Assembly (NCBI GenBank): GCA_027625915.1
Contig: JANTQA010000048.1
Span: 2,170,001-2,234,000, forward strand
DNA: 64,000 nt
Direction: 5' to 3'
Source of the DNA: Anaeramoeba flamelloides
Lineage: Eukaryota; Metamonada; Anaeramoebidae
The translations under genes and the position numbers were made by a program. The stretch's first letter is position 1, and each line of letters opens with the position of its first letter. The notes below the pieces were generated by a model. That model was not told the origin of the DNA, made no database searches, and worked only from the letters and a program-made list of their open reading frames with translations. Below are positions 21,439 to 35,028 of this stretch, piece after piece.

Positions 21439-22257
21439 TCGTGTATTGAAATTGTGTTGATAAAAATTGTAAATGGAAAAATTAAAAATGAATTAACAAA
21501 AGAAAAGGAATAAAAAAAGTCTAAGGTCTAAAAAGAAAAAAAATTTATTATAAAAAAAGGGAAGAGAAAAAAAAAAAAAAAAAAAAAATTTAAATAAATT
21601 AAAAAGTAGAAAAATGAATTTGCTTCTAAAAATTATTGAAAATGAAACTGAAATTTCTCCAAACAGAAAAATCAAAGATCGTAAAATAGAAAACTAGATT
21701 CTTCTTTTTATTCACCTCCTTTTTTTGCATTTTCAAAATTAAGAAAAATTTTAATTCTAATTGGAAAAATGTAAAATTAAAGACACTAACTATAGTTTGT
21801 GTTCACTGAACATAAGATTTTTTCTTGAAAAAATTCGTTTTTTGGAATTGAGTATAGTTCTTTCAATAACCTGTGTTGACTTAAATATATTTTGTTTTTG
21901 AAACTTTTACTGTTGTTTTCCAGATTTTGTGTTTTTAATTGCTGTTAAAAAATCTTTAAATCGTGTTTTGTGTTTTTAATTGTTGTTGAAAATGAAAACT
22001 TTTCAAGGGTGTGTTTATTTTTAAAAAGGAAGTCTGTCTTGGCAATAATACTTTCAATCTCGAAGTAATAATTGAAATTTTTTTTCAAAGTTTTCCACAA
22101 TATATTTTTTCTTATTATTGATTGAAAAAATAAAAGATCTTGATATAACCGATGAGTGTTGACAGTTTTTAGGAGACCTAATTCTCTCTCATTATGTAAA
22201 TGGTTGAAAAAGAATTGATTTTTAAATAATAGTCATTGGCAATGTTCTTGTCTAATT
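21439..22257. other. Gene-free DNA upstream of the UBA-like gene
   Basis: AT-rich, with an A run and low-complexity frames at 21493-21675. No exon recognised. Confidence 0.5.
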
Positions 22258-23474
22258 TTAAGGGACTAGTAAACTAAAAAAAATCTTCAAGTAAATTTAC
22301 TAACAAATTAAAAAAAATTTTACCGTGTCTTGAAATTGAAAAATAAAGTAAAAATCAGATAACTACAAGACATGCCTTACTTTTAATACTATTTTCAGAG
22401 ATGAATTATTGTTTTTAAAAGACTGATCCATTTTTCTCATTTTTGAAAAGTTCAAAATCCAACATATTTCCAAATTATTTAAAAAAAATTATTTTCTTTG
22501 AAAGAAGATTGAAATCTTATTGCCTGTAAAGGATTTATACAAAAATACACTTTAAAAATGAAGACACTAAGTTCTAAAATAACTAAGTTTAAAAAATCTA
22601 CTAAATCTCAAAAAAAATACAATAATTATTTTAAACTTGTTAAAAATATAATTTTTTGATTCAAAGATCAGACCAAATCTATTTTTTCTAGGGATTAAAT
22701 GAAAAAATATGAGAAAAAGAACCAAAGAATCGAATTAAAAATTTTCCCGAAATACTTTTTTAGAACCTGGAAAATTCAACTTATTATCTAAAGAAATACT
22801 TTTTAATTTGATTATTTATAATTAATAATTATAAACCCAATCTTAATTATTTCAGTAAGTCATTAACAACCCAATGATTAAATGTATAAAATAGGTTTTA
22901 CATTTATTTCTCAATTTTTTCAAGATTTTGCAACAAATAAAAGAATTCAAATGCTTATTTCTAATAATAAAAAAAATAATAGATATTATCAAATACCTGA
23001 TTTTAATACAAACAGTTCCTTGTTTATACTCTTGGTATTTGAAAAAGTATATTGAAAAGTCTTTTAAATTTCAAGAAATTGAATAAATATTTTTGAATCA
23101 AATAAATGTTCAAATTTTTTAGATCTTCAAGGATACAAAATTTGATTTATTTTTCATGTATTTTTAAAATAATATTAAAGACACAACGTTACTTGTTCAT
23201 AAAGACTCCCAGAAATTACTAAAAGTGATATTTCTTCAAAAATAATTTTTTTTGCAAATTTTTATTTTTCTAATTTGATACTGAAACCCAACAAAAAAGG
23301 ATCAGATCTTTTGACTGAAAATTCCATTGGAAAAATGAAATCTTTTAAAAATGATTATTCATTTCTCTAAAGTTGACAAAGGAAGTTTCTTATTGGGTTT
23401 AATTGTATCCTTATGTAAATAATTTCTCTATTACCTTTGGGAAAAAAAATAAATAAGAGTTACTAGTCCCTTAA
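22258..23474. mobile_element. TTAA-ended element, family R1, most intact copy
   Basis: It starts TTAAGGGACTAGTAAACT and ends AGTTACTAGTCCCTTAA, so it has terminal inverted repeats of about 10-16 bp inside a TTAA on each side, over 1217 bp. Copies of nearly the same length lie at 37479-38700, 61549-62733 and (reversed) 11146-12802. TTAA duplication is the hallmark of piggyBac-class insertion; the class is inferred, because no transposase is present. Confidence 0.8.
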
Positions 23475-23984
23475 TGAAAATTATGTTTAACTTTTTTTCT
23501 TGTTTTACTTTTTCTCCTTAACAGTTACTTGGCTAAGAGTACTCAGAATTTTTTTTTTATCAAAAACAAAATGAAAATTCTTTACAGCCAATAACAAAGA
23601 GAAGATATTTTGAGACATTAGGTAGCATCAAAATGGTGTTGGTAATCGAAGAAAAAATAGTTGTCAAAAAGTTATAAACCCTTTCTCGGCTCTCTGTGGG
23701 ATTACACAACCAATCTTGTTTCAATAAAATCTTTTATTACCCCTGCCACTATTGATTAATAAAAGGGAAAAAAAATTCACTTCATTTTCCTCTTTTTTCC
23801 TTTGTAAAAAGTGTCTCACTTAGAAATCGATCGAAATTTGTGTTATCGATATATTTCCTATGGTGGTTCTTTTTTGTGTTAGAACTGGTAGAAATTGGGT
23901 GAAAAAGAACCCTGAAGGGATTGAAATATTCCAGAATTGAAAAAAAGATAATTCGGAGGAGTGTAATCTAATATAAATTTCAAT
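23475..23984. other. Gene-free DNA between two mobile elements
   Basis: Contains a piece at 23765-23810 resembling the left arm of the TIR element at 12806. Nothing else recognised. Confidence 0.5.
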
Positions 23985-24257
23985 TACAGTCCTGTACTCT
24001 TTTAAGACACATGAAAAATCAAGAAATAAGGTACAAAATCAAAGTGGTCAAAATAGGCACAATTTTTCTGTGTAAATTTCCAAGATTACTCATAATGTAA
24101 TATTCTATATATAGATAGATTGAAGAAAACACTCAAAATAACTCTCTCATTATTTGGTGGAATTATATCTTGAAATAGGGAAAGTGCATTAAAGTGAACA
24201 AAATTTTGTGCAGTATATGTTGATTTTTCCTGTGTCTTAAAATGGCATAGGACTGTA
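23985..24257. mobile_element. Tc1/mariner-type MITE, family E, copy 2
   Basis: Bounded by TACAGTCCTGT and a complementary GGACTGTA, about 270 bp. It is the reverse orientation of 11689-12147 and lacks the nested family B insert, so it gives the empty site. The open frame on the minus strand at 24086-24361 only reads through this element. Confidence 0.85.
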
Positions 24258-26471
24258 CTAATATGAATACTACCTTTTTCACTTATGGGCTTTTTCTTTG
24301 ATTGATCAATTATTAAAAATTTGTTCAAAAAATTGAAAATTTTTGAGTTTCTCCAAAGCACACAAATAATTTCGAATCAATAAATAAACAATGATTTAAA
24401 AATTAAATAATCTTTAATAATTTGGAAATACTATTATTTTCCAATGAAATGTTGAAAATTTTTAGTTCACATTCGAAAATATTTTTACAGTTTTAAATGT
24501 GAAGAAAACCCTAATATCTTACAACATCGTTTAGAAATGATATTTTTAGACATTTAAACAAAACTTCCTTCTTGAACATCAAGATTAAATTTTTATCTGC
24601 TAATTTGATTGCAGCAGCAATAAATAATATTCATTTTGGAAATTGATATAAAAATTTTGATTTTTTCCTTGGAAAATTGCAGTAATATAAAAACATTAGA
24701 TCTTTTCAAGAAAAAATATTCCGCAGATTTATAAAAACATACAACAGTAACAACCCTACAGCGAAATCAATGATAAACAGAAAATTCATTTTCTATCCCA
24801 CACTTTCCTTTTTATGACAGGATTTTAGATTATGTGATAGCCTATTACAAATCATGATATTTTCTAAAAGAATAAAAATTTTCAATAGAGAATTAATGAA
24901 AATTTGAATTTTTCACTACAAACCTTTGAAAATGATCAATAATTTTGAAAAATTTGAGGTTTTTTATGGATCTTTAATTTCTAAAGACCTTAAAATTAAA
25001 AGACAATATCATTAAAAAGTGATTATTAAATTCGATCTCCCATCTTTTGAAACTTTACTTTGGTATTTTGGAATATATTTCATTAACAACAAGATTTTTT
25101 TGTTTTTCTTTCAAATAAGAAAATTGTTTAAAAAAACCTATCACAAACCATAAAAAATGTGTGACAGTGTCTAACCAAATATTTTTTTTTTTGTATTTAA
25201 CAGAGATAAAAAGTCAATTTCTATATCTTTCAAATTTCAAGGTAGGTTTGGAACATTTGTATTTCAATAAGTTCATCACAATTTGTTCAAAATCCCTACC
25301 CTAAAGTTATATTTTTAATCTCATCTGATACCAAAGATCTCTCGAGAAGTTTCAACTTAAAAACAATTTTGTACAAAAAAACCTAAAAAAAAACTCATTG
25401 TTCACAATATATAACTTTTAGAATTTCTATGATTTATTCATTTTTTCAAAAAAAAAATAAAAAAAAATCAAATATTTTGATTTAGTTAGAAACCATTCAC
25501 CAATTAGAAAATTTGAGAATAATAAAAAATGATTATATAAAATCTCTCTTTAATTTTTGGATAAGTGGAAATTTTTTTATGATACAGAAAACTAATTCGA
25601 GAATATTTTTTTCAAAAACAAAAAATTGAGAAATAAACAAGGGAACATATTTTTTTTTTCACTATCAATTTTTACTAGGATTATCTCTAAACTTAAAAAA
25701 ATTGGTTAATTTTTTATTTCCTGTTTTATGATTTTATTTTATATATTCCCATTTTCTCAAGTTGACAATATTTTTGATAGGTAATAATTTGATTTCATTT
25801 CGATAGACTAAACTGTGAGTAGATCTTTGAAATGTTAAGCATTTATATTATAAAAAATTAATAATGTTTGATTTTTTTTTCAAAAATATATTGTTGATTG
25901 ATATTTCTATTAGATTTTTAGAGCCATTTGGACAATAGAAAACTAACATTATTAACATTTAATTACATGGTATTTTGATTGAGTACAAATCTTTGCGTAA
26001 ACACTAATCCATTGCAGTTACACTAACAACAAAATTAAAAAATGTGAAAATTATTAAATATAATTTAATTTAAAAAGGCAAAAAGAAAAAGCAAAAGAAG
26101 AATATATTATCGTTTATTATTCCATCCATTAAAACGAAAATAAAAAAGAAAAAGAAAGATAAAATATCAACTTTTTTGTAGGTTTTTAGCATACAAAATT
26201 GAAGATTAGGAAAATATTATAGAAAAGGATATATATTATGTAACCCACTTTTCGTTGATCATTAAAAGGGGCATGGTTATATTCAAATAGAGGGATACAC
26301 GATGAATAATAATAAAATAAACCAGAATAAAGATTTTATAAATTAAATCTCTTTGTTTCAGAAAAAAATATGTAAAAATAGATCAATAGAAAATAATAGA
26401 ATTAATACATAAGGATAAAAAGAAAAATAAAAGGATTAATCATAATTAAATGGGAGCAAGACAATGGTTTG
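24258..26471. other. Gene-free DNA downstream of the CDK gene
   Basis: 2.2 kb of AT-rich sequence without exon-like segments or recognisable repeats. The CDK 3' UTR should lie at the right end. Confidence 0.5.
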
Positions 26472-29400
26472 TTATTTTTCCATTGTTTCCCTAATCTCAT
26501 CAAAATATGGATGATTCATTGCTTGTTTTGCAGAGATTCTTTCTGAAGGATCGTATATCAACATCTTTGCAAGTAAATCTAAAGCTTCAGGATCGATTTT
26601 ATTTTTTTCACCAATGATCTGTGTCATTGTTTTCTTTATACCAACCGGGGAAAATTGGGGGAAAATTGATGAATAATTAGGAAGTGAAGTTAAACCTGGA
26701 AAATTTTCATTTGTTGGAGTTCCAAAACATTTAAAAATTTTAAATAATAAATCAATTTCTGAATCGGCTATTTTTTTTTTTAAAATTGGGAATGAATAAA
26801 ATCAAATATTGTTAATAATAAAAGTTTAAAATAATAATAATAATATAATACCGAATAAAATTAACGATTAATTTGAGTTTTGAATAAATTTGGCCAAGAA
26901 ACCCTGGATTTTTTTTTTTATTAAAATTATTTTTTTGAAAAAAAATGCGTTCAAAATTTGAAATTTTTATTTTTTCCATTTTTAAACAAACCCCTTAAGA
27001 AGATATTCATTACTGTATATCCAATTACCTTTTATAATGCTGTATTAGTATACTTTAATGAAAAATATTCGAGAAAGGTTGTATTTTTTTTTGAAGTTTT
27101 AATTTACTTTTTTCTTAAAATGTCATTCTTGATAGAATTGGTGCATTTTGGAAAAACAAATTATTGTTCACACACTTTAAAAATATCATCACCCATCAAA
27201 CATTTAACATCTAACAAATTAGTTGGTGAATCAGAATGATGACAAATAGTACAAATAAAAAAACAAAATAATTTTTTTTTTTTTTTCAATTTTGTTTTAT
27301 TTTTATATTTTGGTTTTTATATAAATTCGGGAACATAGTGCCCCACTCTTAGGGGTGATGTCTAGGTTTTTTTAATTCAAAAGAATTGAGTAAAATCTTA
27401 GATTTTGCTCAATTCTTTCAAACAAAAAAAAAAAAAAAAAAAAAAAAAAACCAACAACAGCGGAATACCAATTATCAATCACAGTTTGTGGAATTTTCCT
27501 CTGTAATCGACAATCTTTCTACCGTGTTTTTACTCACCCTGTGAATTCAGGGGAAGTGTCACCGCGTGCCGCAGAGTGCCTATCTTTTCCAAAATTCAAA
27601 AGAATAGAGAAAAATCCTGCGATTTTGCAAAATTCTTTCAAATTCCAAAAAAACTAATGACAGTGAATAATTTTTAATTTGGTCATCCAAATAATACTAT
27701 TATTATTATTATTTTTTTGATATTTTAATTATTTTTCTCTCTCTCTTTTTTTATTTGATATAATTTTCTTTAATTACACCTTTCTCCAAATAAATAAATA
27801 ATAAATTGTTTTTTCAGAATATGGGCATGATTCAAAACAGTTTCTGTGGTAATACACATCAATTTTTTCACATAACCAATAAGTACCATAATTTCTTTTG
27901 AAATATTAGCAATGGCAATAACAATGCCTTGTTGGATTTTTATGAGTTTAGATCTGTTTACTATTAACAACATTTTTATTCATGGAATTTCAATCTTTTT
28001 GTTAATTCAAATAAAAAAAATTATCATCATCAATTGTTTTTTGAACAATTGGTCCATAAATCATCTCTATGTTAGGAACTAACATTTTAAAGAAATAATG
28101 CAAAGTACTTCACTTCTAAAAAAATGCGAATGTTTAAAAAGATTAGTATTTACACCTTGATTTGCCACCACCAACAAACACATTATTTGTTGTATAATTA
28201 AATAGTATTTTTGGGTTTAATTTTTTTTTTTTTTTTTTTTAAACAGAAGGTAATTTTGTTGATTTACCTCTCTTCAATAATAATAAATAAAAAAATAAAA
28301 TAAAAAAATTGTTTTTTTGAAGTTAATCAATATTTGTTTACCCTTTTCAGTTTGGTTTGTTTCCTTATTCTTGATATTTTTTTTAAATTAAAACAATGAC
28401 TGAAAAGCTTTTGTTAATTTTGACTCTTTTTTTTTTTTCAATTTTTATTTTTAAAAATTAAACAAATAATTTTTTTTCTCTGTATCGAATTACCCACAGC
28501 ATAAAACTGTTAATATTAAGGAAAAGTCACCATCAAATGAAACTTGTAGTAAACTTAATAGCAAAATCAAAAAAAGTTTATCACATCTTGAAATCGAAAA
28601 ACAAAGTAAAAATTTGATTACTATAATACCTGACTTACCTTTAAAAACTTTTTTCAGAAATGAATTATTGTTTTTTTAAAAGTTTACCCAATTTTTCTCA
28701 TTTTTCAATGTTCAAAATTCATATTTTTCAAATATTTCAAAATAAATTATTTTCTTTAAAGGGGAAATGGAATCTTATTGGTTGTCTGTGTAGAAAGTGT
28801 CCAAAAACACAGCTGCGAAATTAAACTACAAAGTATTTTGGACTTTATCAGTACTTATGGGATATATATTTTTAAATTTCACAATTTTTTATATAATTTG
28901 CAGTGTGACAAACAGACGTGCTCAGAGCATAAAACCCGTGTCTCGAATAAAACCCCAGGTCCCCCCCCCCCCTCTTGTTCTGATACAACATCTAATTAAG
29001 CATCTAATACTATACCAAAGATCTAATCAATTTTGAAGATAAACTCCTTGCTTTTTTATGTAAATTTTAAATTATGAATTTAATTAGTTATAAATTTTTT
29101 AATATTTTTCTTAGTTTTGATGAAAGTTTACGTTTTTTTGATGGAGAAAATACTCTCAAAAATTTACTCTATTTTTTTGAGATAAATTTTTGATATTTGA
29201 TCTTTCATTTTTAGAATTTTTTTTCATTATTAGAACTTTAAGAAACCAATATGATATTTAATTAGGGTTTATTGTTTGGTTTCTTTTAATGACTTAATAT
29301 CAATGCTTTCTAAAAAAGGGAACTCTTTTTATTTTGAAACACGCGTTTTCCCAAGTCTACGTGTGTTTATTTTAGCAACAGTAATCGGAATTTTACCAAT

Positions 29401-30583
29401 TTCTCAATAAATTTCAAAAAAAAAAAAGAAAATGTTTTAAATCTTCATACCTGGGAATAATGGGTAATTCATTAATAATTCGGCAAAAATGGTTCCAACA
29501 GACCACATGTCTACAGGTGTAGAATAATGTTTTGCACCTAATAAAATTTCTGGAGCACGATACCATAAAGTAACAATTTCGTGGGTATAGGTACGAAGAG
29601 GGATTGAAAAGGACCTTGCAAGTCCAAAATCACAAATTTTAATTACTCCTTCTTTATCAATTAGGAGATTTTGGGGTTTAAGATCTCGATGAAATACACC
29701 TTGAAGGTGACAAAATAATAGCCCTTTTAATATTTGATACATATAACTCTATTGTTTTTTTGTTTATGTTTAAAAAAGATTAAATTATTAAAATTTTCAA
29801 AGTGATTAAAAAATTAAAAAAGGAAACAAAGTTCAAAAAAAAAAAAAAAAAGAAAAGAATTAAAACCAAATTAACAAAAAACAAAAGGACTGTGTTAGGT
29901 ATTTGTTTGTCTTACCGAGAAAAATATTTTTTTTTTTTTTTTTTTTAATTTTTAACGATTAGAAATTTTTAAATTGTTTCAAAAAATTCCATTTGGAGAG
30001 TGATTTAAGAAGAAAGTTATTAAATTTTATTTTCAAAGGATAGTAGTCGTTGTTTCCATGATGCTTTTGATTTTGTTTTTCAACAAAACAAAAAATTTCA
30101 AAAGGGTCAGAAAAAAATAAAAAGAAAAAAGAGATGAATTAAAAGTAAACGAAAGTTACCTTAACTAATTTAGGATCTAGTAACCCTTCACATGAGTCCA
30201 TGTGTTTTTTCAGATCTTGATCAAGAAACTCAAATACAAGACAAAGCTTTCCATGGTTATGTACGACATCAAGCAATTTGACAATATTAGGATGTTGAAG
30301 TTCAAGAAGAAGAGATACTTCTCGAATTGTTGTTGAAGGAACACCTTCTTCGTCGCCCTCAAGTCTGATTTTTTTTAGTGCAAGAATTTCTCCTGTTTTT
30401 TTATTTTTCACCTTGTAAACAACACCTAAAGAGGACAAAAAATCAAAAGTAATGAAAAAAAAGAAAAGAAAACAGTTGTGAATTTTAGGAACGAATTGTT
30501 GAAGAAATCAATGTGTTTTTACCGTAAGTGCCTTCACCAACTTTATGAAGTTTAACTAAATTATTAAATGTGTTTTTGGACAT
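26472..30583 (-). CDS. Cyclin-dependent kinase (Cdc2/CDK1-2 type, PSTTIRE), four exons
   Basis: Exons, 5' to 3' on the minus strand: 30523-30583, 30160-30425, 29451-29748, 26472-26767. All have GT-AG junctions with matching phases and give 306 aa, close to the usual 290-300. It is a proline-directed Ser/Thr kinase activated by cyclins and controlling the cell cycle. Visible landmarks are the glycine loop GEGTYG with the inhibitory Thr19/Tyr20 pair, Lys38, the cyclin-binding helix PSTTIRE (residues 50-56), HRDLKPQN with Asp131, DFG with Asp149, activating Thr164 in YTHE, WYRAPE, and the C-lobe [11 protein letters not shown] and YDPSERISA segments. The PSTTIRE helix differs by one residue from the canonical PSTAIRE. 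The last intron (26768-29450) is 2.7 kb and full of repeats; the others are 97 and 411 nt. The subtype (CDK1 against CDK2/3/5-like) cannot be settled by eye. Confidence 0.95.
27330..27660. repeat. Palindrome array H3 in the CDK intron
   Basis: Units such as TCAAAAGAATTGAGTAAAAT/ATTTTGCTCAATTCTTT (about 27378-27422) and a second at about 27588-27650, separated by a GC-richer spacer with GTCACCGCGTGCCGCAGAGT. The first unit runs into an A run of about 30 bases. Confidence 0.7.
28505..28860. repeat. Partial copy of family R1 in the CDK intron
   Basis: Matches the left third of the 22258-23474 element (CATCTTGAAATCGAAAAACA, then AGAAATGAATTATTGTTTTT). It is truncated on the right, where repeat R6 takes over. 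Confidence 0.6.
28960..29412. repeat. Dispersed repeat R6, copy 1
   Basis: Repeated in direct orientation at about 31045-31530, upstream of the same gene. Shared marks include AAAATTTACTCTATTTTTTT, CTTTCATTTTTAGAATT and CTTTTTATTTTGA followed by ACACGCG/GCG-type sequence. It starts with a run of twelve Cs at 28961 and ends about 40 bases before exon 3. Confidence 0.6.
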
Positions 30584-31044
30584 TGAGATCTTTTTATAGT
30601 AAGGAAATGGAAAAAATGAAAATTTTTTTTTCACGATCAGACTTTTAAAAATTTTTTTAAGGGATTAATAACTCATTGTTCGTTTTTACCAACGTATATG
30701 AGTATTTATTTTACAAAGTTTAAATTAAACTTGTTAAACAAATTCCTTTAATATTTGTTGCAAAATAAAGGTTTTCAAATTTTTATATCATCATTCCAAA
30801 AAATACTTTAAAAGATCAAAGTCAAATTTTTTAATTTTAAAAACGGTTATATTATCATTTCGAATTCTAGATTTGAACTATTTTTTGCCGACATTGAATA
30901 TAGAGATTGACTGTTTTGGAAAGTAAAAAAAGAATTTTTTTCCTGATATTTTATAATTAACAGCATCAATATACCAAGATCAAAATAATACGTGTCCAAC
31001 AACTATGATCTGTGTTTCGAAATATATTACGTGCTTTTTTTTTC

Positions 31045-31530
31045 TTTCTTCTTGTTTCAATGCAGCACCCAATTTACTACACAATAATATACCTAAGTTC
31101 AATTCAATTTTGAAAGCAAAGATCTTGGTATTTTGTGTAATATTTAAAATATTAATTCAATTAACAAAGTTGAAAATTTTTTACAATTTTTTTGAACTTT
31201 TTTGTTTTTTTGAATATTTAGACCTTTCTGTAAAAATTTACTCTATTTTTTGAGAGAAATTTTCCAATTTGATCCTTCATTTTTAGAATTTCTTTTTAAA
31301 TAATAGAACTTGTAGAAAAAAATACCATATTTAATTCGGGTTGATTGTGGTTTATTCGGCCAGTTGATGAAAAGGTCTTCTATAACAAAAAAAAAAAAAC
31401 ACGCTTTTTATTTTGATACATATATTAAGCGTTTTTGCATGCTTTATTTTGACAACAGTAGGAGAAATCGATCACCCTTTTTCAAAAACAATTTAATTTT
31501 TCAAAAAATATCAAAAACTATTTTACAAAA
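31045..31530. repeat. Dispersed repeat R6, copy 2
   Basis: Direct repeat of 28960-29412. A reverse-orientation fragment with AATAAAAAGCGTGTTTTTTT occurs at about 36910-36940. Confidence 0.55.
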
Positions 31531-33185
31531 AGAGAGAATTGTTTAAAATATTATAGACACACGAGAGTAAATATTAAAGTTGTAAACAATACAGTTTTTA
31601 CAATTTTCAAGATAAATAAAGAGTTCTATTCGTGTATCCAAATTTAGGTTATAGTAAATATAATATCTGATTATCCTATCAGGATAATAACAATTTTATT
31701 CAAAAAATTGTGTGGTGAAGACCAATCTTTCAATTTTCAAAAAAAAAAACATTTTTGAAACAAAGTATTGACATTTGTCAAACGATTTTATATTGAAAAT
31801 CCTACTGAGTTGAAAAATAAAAATGGGCCTTTGGTTTACTCTAAATAAAATTTGGATAAATTCCTGGAAATCTTTATTTATCTCTAAAATTATAAAAAAT
31901 ATATTTTTTACAACCTTCCGTATTTACACTTGTATAATTTTTAAATCTTTTCATTTTATTTTTTTTTTGAATTTTTAAATTAAAACTTTTCCCATAAATA
32001 AAGTTTTAAAAAAGGTAAAGACTATTTTTCAAAAAATAATCGTTTCTAATTTTTCTATTTCAATAAAAGGAAATAAATCGACCTCATCAGGTAACAAAGA
32101 GGTCGGAATAGGGAGGTGATCAATTGTAAATATCTTGAGTTCTCAATTATTTAAAACTGAAATTTTTCGAAAAGTTTTAAGAAAAATAAATACTCTATTA
32201 TTTCAAATCAAACTCTCAAAAAAAAAAAGTTTTTAAAAAATATAACACCTTTTTAAACAAATATAAGAAGTAAATAAATTATCATTTATTTTTATTAAAA
32301 ATTTATTCCTAGAAAAAAGATGAATAAACAAAATTAAAAAAATGTTAGATAAATCAAAAAAGTCACAAAACTTTTAAAAATTAATACACATTCACCTAGA
32401 AGAATTTATAAAACGGAAGCAAAAAATACACAAATCCAAAAATTATATCTATAAAAGATACTAAATCAAAAGAATTTAAATTCTTGGTTTTGGATATATA
32501 CCAAACAATCAGATTCTTCCAAAAAAAAAAAAAACAAAATAAATATATTTAATATAAAAAAAAACAGTTTCCAAAAAGTTGAACAATACAAAAATCAAAA
32601 AAGATGAAAAAAATCATATTATATTTAATTATAAATTGGTAAAAAGAATTAATTAAAGAAAATTAATCAAAAAATATATATAAAAAAAAAGAATTAAAAA
32701 ACTGAAATATTTTTATTATTATTATAATTATTACCTATAAATTTATAATTTCATTTATATACCCAAATTAAAAACATTTATATTATTGGATATTTCCATA
32801 ATCTGAAATAATTAGATCAAATGAAAGGTTTATCTAACTAAAAATGAAAACCCCATGAAAAGTGAAGTTCATTTTTTTAATTTGAGAAATAAAAAGAAAT
32901 TTTCTAAAATTTTCTTTTGATTCCTTAATTTTAAAAAGGAAATTTTTTGGTTTTTTTGGGTTTTCTTCTTATTCAAAAACCTTAGATTTTACATATTAAA
33001 AATAAAAACCAAGAAAAAAGCAATTGATTTTTCCATAATTCTTTGCAATTCTGTAAAATTTAAGAACTCTGGGAAAGGTCCAAATAATTCACGGAAATGT
33101 TCAATACCAAAAATAAAATTAAAAATAATAAAAAAAGATAATCACCACTTTCTATGATTAATAATCATTTTTCTATATTCATTAG

Positions 33186-33186
<1 letters not shown>

Positions 33187-33236
<50 letters not shown>
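33187..33236. repeat. (ATT)n microsatellite
   Basis: About sixteen uninterrupted ATT units. Confidence 0.95.
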
Positions 33237-35028
33237 TAAATTTAATAGGATGGGGGTAAAATCATAGATTAAACTACATTCTTCAACTTTTTTTTTGATT
33301 AAATAAAAATAGACATAACCAAAGAGCAGTGTAATTGAATTTATATATCACTTTACAATTATTTTTATTTTTATTTTATATCAATAATAGAAAAAGAAAC
33401 CTATTACATTTTACCAAGCTTTCATATAAATCATTTTTAATTATTTTCAAAATTGTGATCGAATTTTCAACTCTTATTATGAAAAAAAAAATAATAAATA
33501 AACATAAAAAATTAATTTAGATGTGTGAAAAATGAAGAAACTGGTGGTACAAAAAAAATATTCTCCAAATTTATTGAAATTTCACCTAAAATTATGTAAC
33601 CGGTCAAATTATTAGATTTTATCAACTCGATTTCATTTTATCTTTTTTTTTATTTAAACCCACTTTTAACATTATAACAAAAATTGTGGAAAATATATCA
33701 TCAAAAAAAAATATCATGTAACCGGAAAAAAAATGAATGAAAACAAAACAGAAAATGAAAATAAAATGAAAAAATGGTTTGTAAAATTAAAATTATTTCC
33801 AAATTGAATGTTTTTTGAGTAAATTTATTTTTTAAATTATTTGAAATATATCCAAAATTTTGGAATTTATTTATAAATGAAGATTTTTTTGTATCATAAC
33901 AAAATATGATGAAAATAAAAGCAAATAAAGGCCAACTGAACAAACAAAGGATTATTATTTTCTAATAATCAAATCAGAGTAAATATTATATTTTCCTATA
34001 TTTTCTTATGAGTTTTTCACTTCAATTATAAATAAAAACCGAATTCAAAAAGTAGAGTAATGATTAGTATTCCAAATACAAAATTAAACCAAAATTTCAA
34101 CTTTTTCACCTTTTTTTTATTGGAATTATAAAACTTTGAATTTAAGTGTAAACATTAGTAAAATTATTATTTTGTTTTTTTTTGATTTTCTGCTTATTTT
34201 TTATGTTTTTCTGTTGGTCTGGTATTAACTTGAAAATTTTAATAATAAGTATTTATTCAGTTGAAAAAATTTCAATTTGAGTCCATTTATTGATCTATAA
34301 AAAAGAAGAAAATTAATATTTGAAATTTTTTCCCTTTTGACTACAATTTTACAATTAAATTTGATTTAACACTTTTTTTCCAGAAATACAAATTTTTACT
34401 GAATGATAAATCCAATCAATCTAAATCTACAAAATTGGTATTTTTTAGGTTTGATGAACTTTAATAAAATATATCTTTGAAGGTCAGACTAATAATTAGA
34501 ATATATATTTTTGAAAAAATTTTAATTTTTCACCTGAATTTTCTAAATAAAAATATATGATCAATTTATTTGTTTTGTATTACATTACAAAGTGGAGCAA
34601 TTATGATAATTTTTTTTTTTTTGGAACTAATAAAAATCAAAAATTCACTCTATTCTCTACAAATTTGTTTTAATTTTCTGAAATTTGTAGATGATCAATA
34701 CTTTTTAGATAAAAAAAATAATTAAAGTAAAAAACATAATAATTGTTAAATATCTATATCTGAGCGTTAATATAATTTAAGAATATTTTTTTCCAGGATT
34801 TTCATTAAAATTCTAATATTGTAGATAATTTCTATTGAAATAAATGACCAAATTAAAAAACAAATTAAAATATTTGACAATTTTATTACATTTTTCTCTG
34901 TGAAAATGAATATATAAAAAAAATCAAGATTGGAAAATAATTTAGAAAGACGTAGATGTAAATCTACAAGAAAAAAGGGATATTATAAGGATTAAAGCTA
35001 GTGATTGTGTTTAAATGTATTGGTATAC

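Larger units (their letters stand above)
30584..35028. other. Gene-free DNA between the CDK and the TauE-like genes
   Basis: Repeat R6 copy 2 lies at about 31045-31530. A decayed palindrome-like stretch lies at 32935-33085 (AAACCTTAGATTTTACATAT, CCAAGAAAAAAGC). An ATT microsatellite lies at about 33187-33236. No exon seen. The CDK promoter should lie at the left end. Confidence 0.5.

Noticed and set aside
24086-24361. Minus-strand frame of 91 codons
   Set aside because: Most of it lies within the family E MITE at 23985-24257, and the other copy of that element does not keep the frame.
33187-33236. Regular repeat considered as CRISPR-like
   Set aside because: It is a simple (ATT)n microsatellite without spacers, and the genome is eukaryotic.
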